Shown here: one piece after another, positions 19,566-30,317 of the stretch
Layout of the letters: each line of letters opens with the position of its first letter
How positions within the stretch are numbered: the stretch's first letter is position 1
DNA from: Thermothelomyces thermophilus ATCC 42464
Taxonomy: Eukaryota; Ascomycota; Sordariomycetes; Sordariales; Chaetomiaceae
Direction of reading: 5' to 3'
Assembly (NCBI RefSeq): GCF_000226095.1
Contig: NC_016476.1
Span: 248,001 to 312,000, forward strand
DNA: 64,000 nt
The notes under the pieces: generated by a model
What the model saw: only the letters and a program-made list of their open reading frames with translations
What the model was told of the DNA's origin: nothing
Databases searched by the model: none
Position numbers and translations under genes: made by a program

Positions 19566-20795
19566 CTAGCACCAGGCGTAATACTCGTTGCTCTCCCACA
19601 CAATCTCCTCCGGCCCCTTTCCGCACTTCCATCTCAGGCTGGGGATCGACCCGTCCTCCCGCTCTTCAAAGGTAACAGAGACCTCGGGCCCCAGCTCCCG
19701 CCAGATGTCGGTCGCGGCGCCTGCCACCTCCGCGCCGGGGCTCCAGACGAGCACCCTGGGCAGCCCCCACCCCTTCGCTTCCGCGAGGGCGGCTAGCAGC
19801 AGCTTCCGGACGGCCCCGCGCCGAGCCTCGGGCCTGTCTTGCTCCCGCGTGGCGATCCTGAGCACCTTGAGCTTCTTCTCGCGCAGGTCGTGGTCCCAGC
19901 AGATCCATCCGCTACCGCTGCCGCCTCCTTCGTCCTCCGTCCTGGCCCCGCGGTGCACCACCTCCCGCCCGAGCAGCTTCTGGCAGACGTACTTGTCCCG
20001 GGTGAAGTGCCAGGCCATCTGCTCGGGCGTGGGCAGGAAGGCGATGTGCGTCTGTTTCTTGCCGTTGTTGTTGTTGCCGCCGCCGCCGCCGCCGCTGCCG
20101 GACCGCGCGAGGCGCTCAAACCGCTCCCGGAACGCCGCCACGTCCCGCTCGCACAGCGGCGCCACCTCGTCCGCCGTCAGCAGCGAGACGCCCTCCGGGA
20201 CGGCGGCGGCGGAACCGGCCGCGGCGTCGGCGGGGGGAGTCCCCAACCCGAGTAGGACCTGCGGGCTGCGAAAGTCCTTCCAGCCCAGGCGGGTGTAGTA
20301 GACGCGCCCGATGTCGCTGTAGAGCGCGCCAAACTCGGCCTTGTAGCCTCCGTCGTCGCCGTCGCCGTCGCCGTCGACCACCTCCTGCACGCGGCGCAGC
20401 ATGTGCGAGGCCATGCCGCGCTCGCGGAAGCGCGGGTTGGTGAAGACGCTGGCGACGGAGTAGGCGCGCACCTCGCGGGGGCCAGCGCCTCCGGTACCAG
20501 CGTCGTCGGCCACGAGTGCCCTCTTGGCGGTGACCTCGCAGGCCGAGACGATCGTGTCCGGATCACCCTCGGGGTGCAGGACGTAGTATCTGGTCCCGCC
20601 GTTGGCCGAGAGGGCCGTCTGCGAGAGGGCCGTCTCGCGCCCGACGTATTGCTCGATGGTCATGGGCGACGCCCACGAGGCGCCGTTGAGCTGCCAGGAG
20701 AGGACGCGCTGGTGCGGCGTGGCCTCGGCAAAGACCACGTCGGCGGGCGTGAGTGGCGCCTCGCCCTCTGGTTTCGGTGGTGTTGGTGTTGACAT
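19566..20795 (-). CDS. GNAT acetyltransferase, LYC1-like
   Basis: A single exon of 409 aa. The N-terminal half has a GNAT-like fold: VRAYSVASVFTNPRFRERGMASHML carries the (Q/R)xxGx(G/A)-type acetyl-CoA loop as RERGMA, followed by LYSDIGRVYYTRLGWKDF, the usual distal GNAT strand. The C-terminal half (HIAFLPTPEQMAWHFTRDKY, ICWDHDLREKKLKVLRI) resembles the second domain of fungal lysine N6-acetyltransferases of the Lyc1 type, which start cytosolic lysine breakdown in yeasts. Substrate is not proven. Acidic and Gly/Asn-rich inserts (GDGDGDDGG, GSGGGGGGNNNN) are simple-sequence expansions. It is transcribed in the same direction as its STAND-like and SDR neighbours but with gaps over 1 kb. Confidence 0.8.
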   Translation of the reverse strand: MSTPTPPKPEGEAPLTPADVVFAEATPHQRVLSWQLNGASWASPMTIEQYVGRETALSQTALSANGGTRYYVLHPEGDPDTIVSACEVTAKRALVADDAGTGGAGPREVRAYSVASVFTNPRFRERGMASHMLRRVQEVVDGDGDGDDGGYKAEFGALYSDIGRVYYTRLGWKDFRSPQVLLGLGTPPADAAAGSAAAVPEGVSLLTADEVAPLCERDVAAFRERFERLARSGSGGGGGGNNNNGKKQTHIAFLPTPEQMAWHFTRDKYVCQKLLGREVVHRGARTEDEGGGSGSGWICWDHDLREKKLKVLRIATREQDRPEARRGAVRKLLLAALAEAKGWGLPRVLVWSPGAEVAGAATDIWRELGPEVSVTFEEREDGSIPSLRWKCGKGPEEIVWESNEYYAWC

Positions 20796-22328
20796 GGTAA
20801 AGCTCAGGTCCGGTCTGGTCCACTAGGTGTGAGTGATGATTATGCTGCTGTAATTACCAGAGAGGGCCAGTGGTGCGGTTGCGGTTCCTTGGTTGAGTAC
20901 GTCCGGTTCTGATAGACTTGGGATGTCCTCTTTTGATCTGTCGAGCTCAAAGATCAATAAATAATAGTTAATCAAGGTCGGCACTGCTTCTCTGCTCGGC
21001 CGCTTTAATTATAATAATCATCTGGTGTCTAGCATCGACATGGAGTAATAGTGGTCTCGGATGTCGTGCACCCCGTAAGAAAATAAAAATTTTCGATACG
21101 CGAGACAATTAGCCGTAGGCACACTGGCAGGCTCTCTCACGCACACGCTGCTGTTACTCGTTTTGGGCAGCTGAGATGCGCAGGAGGGGTAGCACGTTCT
21201 GAAGGCCCAGGGGAGGGTGACCTTCCGGTTCGGACGAAGGGTAACTTTCACTAGTTAATAGTGGCTAACTGCATGCAAGGCGGCAGAGACGACGAATCAG
21301 GACCTAGGGTAGCTGAAGCGCTGCCGGATTTGGGCGCTAGTCGCCCCCTGGGCTCCTTGTTGGGCGCTCTTCTTCAGCTTTGCGTGATGAGATCGATGAA
21401 ACGGTCTCTCCCCTATATCGCAGAATCTCTCGTCAATATTTAAGCACCATTCACCAAACCCATGTGGCCGGTGTTTATCGCCCTGTAGACTATGGGTGTC
21501 TTACCGTTTTCAGAATCTGGGGTTTGTGAGCCAGTCCTCTGGTAAACACGTCCCAGTGCGGTGCAGTGCTTCCTCCGTAGGTACTCCAAGGAAATTCCGT
21601 GCAAGCCCAGAAGCAAGTCCCAGGAGGGCGCCAGGAAGTAATTAATTACCGCTTCACTTGGTTCGCCATCGTCCAACCCCCGCCGCCCTCGTGGTCCTGT
21701 GGGTTTAAAGGTGGGGGGTTGGCCCTGGCTTGGGAATGTGTTGTTGTGTTGTCGGCGGTAGAGAGCAGGATTAATAGAGGAGATCCGTCGGGTTATGCTG
21801 TTGAAAGTGAGTAATACGGTGCCCTTCCGTCTCGGCGGTAAAAGAGGGAAGAAGCAAGCGGGGAATGCCGCTGAAAAGATCGAGAGTTTTCGCAGCACCA
21901 TGCGCGCGCGCGCTTATTATTGGGGCTTCAGCCGCAGCGTCTTGTTTGGTTGGCTAGGACGAGACACGGACGCCACGGACGCCGTGGACGTGATTGTCTG
22001 CCCGGCGGAACACACTGAATCAAATCGGCATCTTGGAGCATGATTCCCTCTTGAAGGTATCAACGGTGGTAGTTTTTTTCTGAGTTCCTATACATAATTA
22101 CGTACTGTATGTACAAAACAACAAACCCAGCTCCTACGGCGGCGATCCCACTCACAAAAAAAGGTCTGCAAGTGCAGAGATATAACATTAATGGATACAT
22201 CATGAATCCTCGTATTATCAGGGTTCATAAAAATGACCGATGACCGTCATACTCGTGATTGACTCGACATAAATTCTCCTGTGTTCCCCCCCCCCCCCCC
22301 ATCAAATGAATTATTCAGTCGGCTTTGA
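20796..22328. other. Intergenic, GNAT upstream and SDR downstream
   Basis: 1.5 kb with no intact gene. A - strand ORF at 21440-21901 ends in a short ankyrin-like stretch (NGKTPIVYRAINTGHMGLV) and may be a relic. A C run lies at 22286-22300. TAATTA palindromes occur near 20850, 21006, 21640 and 22096. Confidence 0.5.
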
Positions 22329-23479
22329 TTAATCCCCCAAAGGATACGCATGCAGCACCTGGCCGTAGTACAGCTCCGAGTCCTTGCTCGCCAAGAAGAC
22401 GAAGCTCGGGGCGATCTCGCTCGGCTGGCCGATGCGCCCGATGCCCGACTTCCCGCCAAAGCCCTCCATCTGCTCGGCCGGCCTCGACGCGGGCTGCAGC
22501 GGCGTGTGGACGGGCCCCGGAGCAACAGCGTTGACGCGGATCCCCTTGGGCATCAGGTTCTTGGAGAGCGAGCGGGTGAAGGAGACGATGGCGCCCTTGG
22601 TGGCCGCGTAGTCGACCATGGCGGCCGTGCCCCGAAACGCGACCGTCGAGGTCGTGTTGATGATTCTGCCAAACCCCATCGTTAACATCGGCAGGCAACC
22701 TGCAAGCTCAGGAAGCGAACTGTGAACCGTGATGAATCAGGGGACATACGACGCGCCCTTCTTCATATGCGGCAGCGCATATTTGGTCATGGCAAATATC
22801 TGCAGGATGTTGCTCCGGAACGTGCTCTCGACCTTGTTGAGGTCAATCTCGGCAAAATCCTCGCACATGACCTGCTTCGACGCGTTGTTGACGAGGACGT
22901 GGATGATCCCGAACGCGTCGACGTGCTTCTGGACGGCCTCTTTGCACTTGTTGTAGTCCATCAGATCCCCCGGGATCAGCAGGCATTCGTGCCCTTCCTT
23001 CTCGACCAGCTTTTTGGTGTCCTCGGCGTCAGGTTGCTCTTCTGGCAGGTACACGATGCTGATGTCGGCCCCTTCCCGCGCGAACAGGACCGCGACGGAG
23101 CGACCAATACCAGAGCTAATTAGAACTCAAATGTTAATAATTAGTGCGTGACTGACTGATTGACCGACTGGGATGTGTGGACATCGGCGCCTGTTATTCT
23201 TACTCTCCACCGGTTATCAAAGCCTTGCAGCCCTTGAGCTTGCCGGCCGCGAGGTACTCGTAGGCCTGGCCCTCGCCCTCGAGCTTAGTAGACTCGCTGG
23301 AGGGTTCCATCTTCTTCTCCAGCCTGGGCGCGTAATTATGTGTCAGCGGAATATTTCCAATCTTCTGGATTTGGGGCTGGTTCTGGTTCCGGTTCCTACA
23401 CTCACCCTGGCAAGTCTTGGGCTTGGGCCTTTTGCGGCACAGGCTCAAAGCTCCCCCCTTTGCTGAAATGGGTCGACAT
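22329..23479 (-). CDS. Short-chain dehydrogenase/reductase (general-stress type SDR)
   Basis: Four exons: 23479-23406, 23323-23204, 23115-22750 and 22665-22329, with introns of 82, 88 and 84 bp; 298 aa. The spliced N-terminus reads MSTHFSKGG... then LPG|LEKKMEP, which precedes the Rossmann fold. The NAD(P)-binding loop TGGDSGIGRS spans intron 2, NNAS marks beta-4, and the catalytic Ser lies in STVAFRG followed by Y-x3-K (YAATK). The ending VHTPLQP...LASKDSELYYGQVLHAYPLGD matches classical SDRs related to bacterial general stress proteins. Probable role: NAD(P)-dependent reduction of an unidentified carbonyl or sugar substrate in the cytosol. All catalytic residues are present. The upstream region contains an AT-rich decayed patch before the Nudix gene. 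Confidence 0.9.
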
Positions 23480-24636
23480 TGCGAGCGGTTGTTTTTGAAT
23501 TGGTGAGGGTGAAAGTGCACCAGACAAAATTTAGGTCTGGGTAGGCTGCAAATTTCTGTCGTTTGGAGAGCTGGATTTGATTGACTTGAAAACGAGACAA
23601 CGCTGGAAGACGGAGAGTACTTGCTTTTAAAAGTGTCGCTTTCTGGTGTGTAATTCATTAACAAGCAAGAGTGGTGACGCAGAACCGATAAAACAGCCCC
23701 CGTCCATCATGACGTCAACCTATCCTTTTAAGCACACCTCCAAGCAACATCCGCTCTCGAAGATTGCTCAGAAGCAGCTTATACCCGACGAGGGGATGTA
23801 ATCCCTCGCGACATCCTTACTCTGTGACGAGCGGCAAGTGAATCCCGCCCAGGTACAGATGGCCACCCACCGACCACGACGGCGTTTTCCGGTTGCAAAA
23901 TAACCAGCCAGAACAGTTACACGGGACTGCTACAATCCCTCGCGCCTCACACGGGCGGTGCTGGGGTTGGTCAGGATTTGCCGAGCTTTTGGTGCTCACC
24001 CGGGCCGTCACCTTGCACAGGAGCAGGAGTGAGGGCGGGGGTTAGGGTATTCCGCCCCAGTACTAACAGCGGCTGCTCAAAGATGCGCCATAATTAATTA
24101 CCATGACCGGCCACCTGGGGGTTCAAAAGACCTTCCACTACCGCTTGCTACTGGAAAAAAAAGGCATATAGAAGAAAAGACTTCTTTTTGGAAACTATCA
24201 TATCCTTAGATTATCTTCGATTAAGTTTTTATTTAACTTTAAAAATAGGTTTAAGCTGTGATTTAAAAATAGCCTAGGTAGTTTATGACTTTAAGACATA
24301 AACCAGTGATCAAAGTAGTTACATAGAAGTCAAGATAGTTTAATATATTATAATGTCTGAGGAACTATAATAGTATGTTCCTAGAAGCGGTCTCCATTGG
24401 AATCAGGTATACAACTCTTTTGAAAGCTATCGGAACCAAAACTGAGAACCGGCTCCCGTTAGGGAACCACGGCCAAGATGGTAGGCTATAAGGGCGCCCA
24501 AACCCGGCCACCAAAGTTCAAGCCGGCGATAAGATAACGCGTGTGACTCATAACTTCCGTCTCGAGAACACTCTTTAGCAAGTCATGTCCTTCGCATGCG
24601 GTATCAAATAGCCGAGTTGATATGGCAAGGACAAAG
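23480..24636. other. Divergent intergenic region with an AT-rich RIP-like pocket
   Basis: 1.16 kb between the SDR and Nudix starts. The central part (about 24140-24400) switches abruptly to AT-rich, TA-dinucleotide-rich sequence, while flanks are GC-rich. This looks like a small repeat relic mutated by RIP; no transposon protein can be read. Confidence 0.5.
24140..24400. repeat. AT-rich RIP-like relic
   Basis: The run of TTTAACTTTAAAAATAGG-like sequence is compositionally like the 44.5-64 kb island, not like its neighbours. Origin is not identifiable. Confidence 0.4.
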
Positions 24637-25238
24637 ATGGCAACTCAAAAGCCAGTTGTTCGAGTCGGTGTCGCCGCGATCATCCAGGACGTACAGGGAC
24701 GACTTGTCCTCGGCATTCGCAAAGGATCTCATGGCGAAGGTTGGCAGAATCTTCCCGATAGGAGTTGTTAGGAAGTTCTTGACCCTGACAACTATAGGAC
24801 AATGGCAATTACCAGGCGGGCATCTTGAGATGGGGGAGAGCTACTTTGCGTGTGCTGAACGGGAGGCGCTGGAGGAGACAGGGCTTGTAGTCAAGGCCGA
24901 CAAGTTCGGCGCCGTGACGAGCGACATATTCGGCCCTGAGAAGCATTATATAACCCTCTTTGTGTCATGTCGGATGGTGAAAGAGGGACAAGAGCCTCGG
25001 GTAAGTTGGGCTGGAAATATCTGACGCTTATTATAACCTGGCTTCTTACCCTGCTAACATGTCGAGGTCACGGCAGGTCTTGGAACCCGAGAAATGCGAG
25101 TGTTGGGAGTGGAAATCCTGGGCTGACGTCAGGGCGCTTATCGCGAGCGAGGATGGGCGAACGAAAGTTTTTCTGCCTATCGTAAACTTGCTCGAGGATC
25201 ATCCTGACATTGAGGCCCTGACCGAGGCGAGCCACTGA
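24637..25238 (+). CDS. Nudix hydrolase (MutT/NUDT15-like)
   Basis: Three exons: 24637-24739, 24798-25000 and 25077-25238, with introns of 58 and 76 bp; 155 aa. The full Nudix box is present as G-x5-E-x7-REALEETGL, beginning in GGHLEMGESYFACAE. It is preceded by VGVAAIIQD and LVLGIRKGSHGEG|QWQLPGG across intron 1. The C-terminus (VLEPEKCECWEWKSW) follows intron 2. Family role: hydrolysis of (d)NTP-like or other nucleoside diphosphate-linked substrates, often sanitising oxidised nucleotides. The first donor (GTTGGC) is off-consensus but needed for the frame. An in-frame Met five codons upstream (24622) could also start translation. The gene looks intact despite lying next to an AT-rich decayed pocket. 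Confidence 0.85.
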
Positions 25239-26387
25239 CGCTGACTTTTGGGAGATGGGGCGATGTTAACTTCAACTTTGAAGACGCAGAATTAGTTGAC
25301 AAACCACATCGAGACCTTTTACCGCCTCGCGTAGCAATTAAGAGTACTGCTGGTTGGCGGGAATGATGCCATTGCGCTTTGGCTCCACTGTGCAGCTCTC
25401 TGCAGGTTCCCTCGCGGTCCTGGATGACGGTTCATTGCTAACCTATGTGACTAACTGCCAGTCCGCCTTGCAAAGATATGGGAAGTTCAATGAGGTATGC
25501 TGCGAGGTAATGAAACTACTAGGTGGGCGACAATTCGCCGGCACGGATCTAAGTTTTGTTCATTCAAGTCGCCTGCCATGACTAAGAGTGACTGTCGGCC
25601 GAGCGAACTGCTTGCACGGAAGAAGTACGGATACTAATTACATACTTACTATGTATGTACATACTTACTAGTAATCTTTGCGCTGTAGTTACTCCGTACA
25701 CTACTAATCAATGGGCACTTGCCGAATGCGCACAAATACTCCGTAGGCTCGGCAAACTCCGCAGTCCCCATCAATCATGGTGTATTCATATGTGCCTATG
25801 TACAGTACATAGTACTCCGAATCCCGTACTTTAGTCGACAACAGTACCGTTGTGTTGCAAATGGATCAAGCAAAGCTTAACGACAGCCTGTGGTGAGCCT
25901 CCTACGCAGTACTACGAGTTGCTGGCTCACGATACTGGCACCTATAAACCCGGTCGTCCAAGTTTGCTTTCCTTCAACGAACCTTCCACGAAGGGCGCGA
26001 CTTGAATGTGGACCAGCGTTCTAGTGGAGCGGCTGCGGCGGGGGGCATTGACCACTCGGCCACTTGCTTGGGCGCATCTTGTGACCCCACTTACCTTTTT
26101 GCATTACTTGGGTAGTCAGGCGGGCATTTGTCGCAAAACCATCTCGCCGGAATAGAGGTTGGCAACGACAATCCCAATTGCGGGAGCGCCTCCTCCCTTG
26201 CGCCGCGATATTGAACGTTGGGTCTTTCCAACCGTGGCCCTTCAATTATCGAACACGATCATATGCATCCCCCCGAGTAGCAGCCTACGTCCTCCGGACC
26301 CCGCCACCCAAGAAGCCGTTTGATCCCGCAGCCTCTCCCTCAGCCTCTCCCTCAGCCCTTTGACACAACTGAATCAAGGCCGCAACG
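25239..26387. other. Intergenic upstream of Zn2Cys6 factor
   Basis: 1.15 kb, no gene recognised. It carries TACATACT-type microsatellite sequence at about 25640-25690 and several scattered GTAC-rich words (25795-25850). A duplicated CAGCCTCTCCCT occurs at 26330-26350. Confidence 0.5.
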
Positions 26388-29300
26388 ATGACTGGAGAAG
26401 CGAATGCAAGTGCGCGGCCCTCCGCGGCTGACGATAGTCCGCGACAGACCGAGACCGCTTCCACTACCAGCACGCATGACAGCTACGATCCTCAACAAAT
26501 CATTGCCATGGCTCGCCATCCACCCCCCGGCGCTTCTGTGTACTCGCCCACGGCCGTCCCGTCCGCTGCCCTAAACCCAAGAAGCTGTGTCACATGTCGG
26601 AGGAGAAAGGTATTTCGTTTTCGGCCAAATTGGTGACGCCGTCGCTGACAGCTCTAGGTCCGCTGCGATAAACACATGCCATGCTCCAATTGTCGCCGTG
26701 CCCAAATCCCCTGCATATTCCCAGCCCCCGGCCGAGCACCGCGACGGCCCCGTCCGAAAGACCCGAATGCACCGGCAAAACAGCCGTCGAGTGAGCGTGA
26801 GCTGGAGCTGATGAAGCGTTTACGGAAGCTCGAGGGCATTGTCGAAGAGCTCAGCGGACAAATTGAGATTGAGTCAGCACGGCACCCCTACAGCGCCACA
26901 AGCTCTCCGGAAGCCGGGACGGCATACTCAAAAGACGAGCAAGCTATCGGTGGGCGCTTCGGCCGTCTTGTTACCGCCACTAGCAGCTCGAACCATGCCT
27001 CTTCTGGCGTTGCATCCGCGAAACTGCCTCCCAGACAGGATTCGGGGGCCATATCTGAGTCGGATTCCCTTGGAAAGGGCTCGCCCGACGTTCACAAGCA
27101 GTTCGGCCGGCTGGTGTTGAACGAGAAAGGAGTCACTCGGTACGTCAGCAGCTCGCTGTGGTCATCCATCACTGATGAGGTAAGCCCGCCATCGGCAGGG
27201 TCAGGGTTTAATAAATATCCGATTAACACGCTGTAGCTGGACGAACTTCGCAAGGCCTCTCAGGATCTGAGCGACGACGAATCCGCCGTATCGGAGGACC
27301 ATGCTAGCCCCGAATCCGCTGATCACGATAAAGGCTTCATGGATCACCACTCATTCATCTTTGGATACCGCTCGGCCGACGTAGACCTGAAATCTCTACA
27401 CCCGTTGCCCTCTCAAATTCCTTTCATCTGGCAGGTCTACCAAGAGAATGTCGACCCTATCCTCAAGGTAGTCCACGTACCTACCATGAGCAAAGTCATC
27501 AAGGAGTTTCGACAAAATCTCGATAGCCTTAGCCCTTCGATGGAGGCACTTATGTTCTCAATCTACTATGCCACCATCTCTTCGCTGGAAGAAGAAGATG
27601 TACGTACGCTCCCACCTGTCACAACAAGTTGCCGCTAACCTCCGCAGGTCAAGTTGAACTTCGGCACAGAGAGGAGCGTCCTGATTCAGAAATACCGCTT
27701 CGCAGTTGAGCAGGCGCTAGCCAAGGCCGAGTTCCTTACTAAACCCGACTTTGCCGTCGTCCAGGCCTTGATGCTCTTCCTCGTTCTCGTTCGCCGACAC
27801 GACGACACTAGGTTCGCGTGGACCCTCACCAGCTTGCTCATTCGCCTCAGCCAGGCCCTGGGCCTTCATCGCGACGGATCCCACTTTCCAAACCTCACGC
27901 CCTTCCAAATCGAGATGCGCCGACGCCTCTTCTGGGCTGTGTGCGTCTTGGACCTGCGGTCTGCCGAAGATCAAGGAACCGATCTCAGCATTTTGTCGGA
28001 CACATTTGACACGCAACTTCCTCTCAACATCAATGATGCCGACATCTCCCCGGAAAGCACGCAGCTTCCGGAACCGAGAGAGGGTACCACAGACATGACC
28101 TTTTCGCTTATCCGCTACGAAATATGCTCCCTCTCCCGACGACTACACACAGTATCATCCGACATGGCCCCCGCTTGTCGTGGCGATGCCAAAAAATCCC
28201 TAGCGGAACGTGAAGCTTTGCTCAACGAAGTCGCCAACAAGGTGCAGAAGAAGTTGCTGAAGGGCGGCTCCAACACCATGTTTTGGGTGGCATCGAATGT
28301 CACACGGATTGTGCTGGCCAAGATGACACTCGTCATCTACCAACCACTCTTGTTCCCGGGGTCGGGTGACGAGTCACTATCCGAGGATGTACGGACACGT
28401 TTACTCAACGCCGCCCTGGATGTTTTCGAGTACAGCCATATTCTCAACACCGACCCGCGGTGTAAGCAGTGGCGCTGGTTGTTCCAGACCTGGATGCATT
28501 GGAATGCGCTGGCATACAGCCTGATTGAAGTCTCGCACCGGCCCTGGGGCCCCAAGGCGGAGCGTCTTTGGGCAGCGCTGAACCTCAACTTTCGGTCGCC
28601 CAACCCAGCGGAGCTGGAGAAGCTGGCGAGTCACCATGCCGTATGGATGCCTTTGAGGAAGCTGTATCTCAAAGTGAAGAAGCACCGTGAGCTTGAAATC
28701 GCCCGGTTGCAGGCAGACCCGCAGGCGGCACAGGAGCTTGCTATCAAAGACGAGCCAGGGACTCCTCCGAGCACCTTTGGAGCCATCCCGGGCTCGGTAA
28801 AAGGTGCCATGGCACTGGATCGCTGGCGGAAGCTGGTTAACCTGCCCCCGCCACCCCCAGAACAATCACAATCTCACCAGGAACCGACACCAGGGCCTCC
28901 AGCACGATGCCAAACCGCCCCTCAGGGCACGATGGGCGCACATGCGGCTGACACGGCGGGCTATGCTAAGCCGGAAGTCATGGAATACCTCGATGGGGCC
29001 ATGGCTGACCCAGCTTTTATACCCATCGATTTTGCACCCCTCTGGAACACTGCTCAACCCGACGAGGTTGTCCGCGCGGCATTCAACACTCCCTACCAGC
29101 CTTGCAACTTCACACAAAACAGTGGCTCGTTGGGCTTCAACACAAACACGCCGATGCCCGACCTGCAGCAAATTGGCCGAACCCCGACCTCGATGAGCTT
29201 ACCAGCGCACTTATCACAACCACAGCAACAACAAACTTCGCAGGGAATGGTGCATACGCCTCTTAACAACGAGGATACCCTGCCACCCTGGCTCTGGCCG

Positions 29301-29468
29301 ACAACTGGGTCACCGGATATCCTGAACCTGCCAAATACGGAGAACGATGATGTAGATATGAACATGGACGATGGGTTTGACTGGCAGACGTGGCAGGAAA
29401 ACTTGGGACGGTATGAGGTCGAAGCTAACGGTGGCCGAACTGGGAATACCTGGGTACCGGGGCTTTAA
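26388..29468 (+). CDS. Zn2Cys6 transcription factor with fungal_trans domain
   Basis: Four exons: 26388-26609, 26658-27179, 27237-27599 and 27648-29468, with introns of 48, 57 and 48 bp; 975 aa. The zinc cluster C-x2-C-x6-C-x5-C-x2-C-x6-C (CVTCRRRK|VRCDKHMPCSNC...PC, residues about 67-93) is split by intron 1. A Pro/Arg-rich linker and a short coiled coil (ERELELMKRLRKLEGIVEEL) follow. The middle homology region (IRLSQALGLHRDGSHF, MRRRLFWAVCVLD) marks the fungal-specific transcription factor domain. The tail is Pro/Gln-rich with acidic residues near the end, a plausible activation region. It is nuclear and DNA-binding at CGG-type sites by family. It is the only pathway-type regulator near the 13-25 kb accessory genes, but nothing in sequence proves it controls them. 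Confidence 0.92.
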
Positions 29469-30317
29469 ATATCGTCTGTATGGCATGCACGGTAGGTGTA
29501 CTGCAACTGGGTTGTCGTGGCATGGTTTTGCGAGTAGGCTGGGATTCCGGTGGGCCGTTATTAGTTGGACGTTATGGGATAAAGGTACCTTAATAGAGAT
29601 ACCCATAATACAATAGACGCTTCATACTCTTATACGTTTTTTTTGAATAGGCATGAGGACCAGAAAAAGTCGAAAGACTATTAATTCAATCATGTAATTA
29701 GTGAGTTTTCCATTGAACGTGTAGTACGGGACGAGGACGGACCTAGAAAGGAAGTGACAGTGACTGAGCTCGGTATGTATCAAAGACGGTTTTGTACGCG
29801 TGCAACACAAACTCTTGACTGGGCATAATTAGAGGAAGTGCAAGAGGTATAGAGACGACACGGCGACGTTAGTCTGTTGACAAGACGTCGCGTGACTATT
29901 TACCTGACCTTGAAAGAAACAATGTAACCAGGCGCCCAGTTTAGAACCGGGGTTTTTGAAGGTGTTTGATTTGACACGTAAGCTGAAAAGGACTATTAAT
30001 TATCTAGAGAAGGCTTTCCTGGGTCTGAATCCCTTTACACTTTACATGTAGCCCTCCATTCTGGTTGTCTGCAATGACTGACGCCGATCTTTTCCAAGAC
30101 ATTTAGCCGGCCTGGTGATTTCACATCATGCCTCTATGAATCATACTACATGCCGCTCGTCGGTACGTTGTATTATGTACCACATGCCAATCCTTCCACA
30201 CGAGCCTGTGTCATCATCCAAAACTCGTCATCATTATCGTCATGCCACACACATATATCCTGCATATCCTGCGCGCTGTTTTGGGGAGCAGCCTGGCGGC
30301 AAAGAAAGGACCATTCA
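29469..30317. other. Intergenic between convergent 3' ends
   Basis: 849 bp between the Zn2Cys6 factor stop and the stop of the cNMP-binding/F-box/LRR gene. No gene seen; TAATTA palindromes near 29695, 29827 and 29998. Confidence 0.55.

Noticed and set aside
22315-22698. Idea that the SDR gene is a pseudogene because of an internal TGA after KKGASYVP
   Set aside because: The TGA lies in an 84-bp GTATGT...CAG intron; splicing gives ASIINTTS in frame with the catalytic region.
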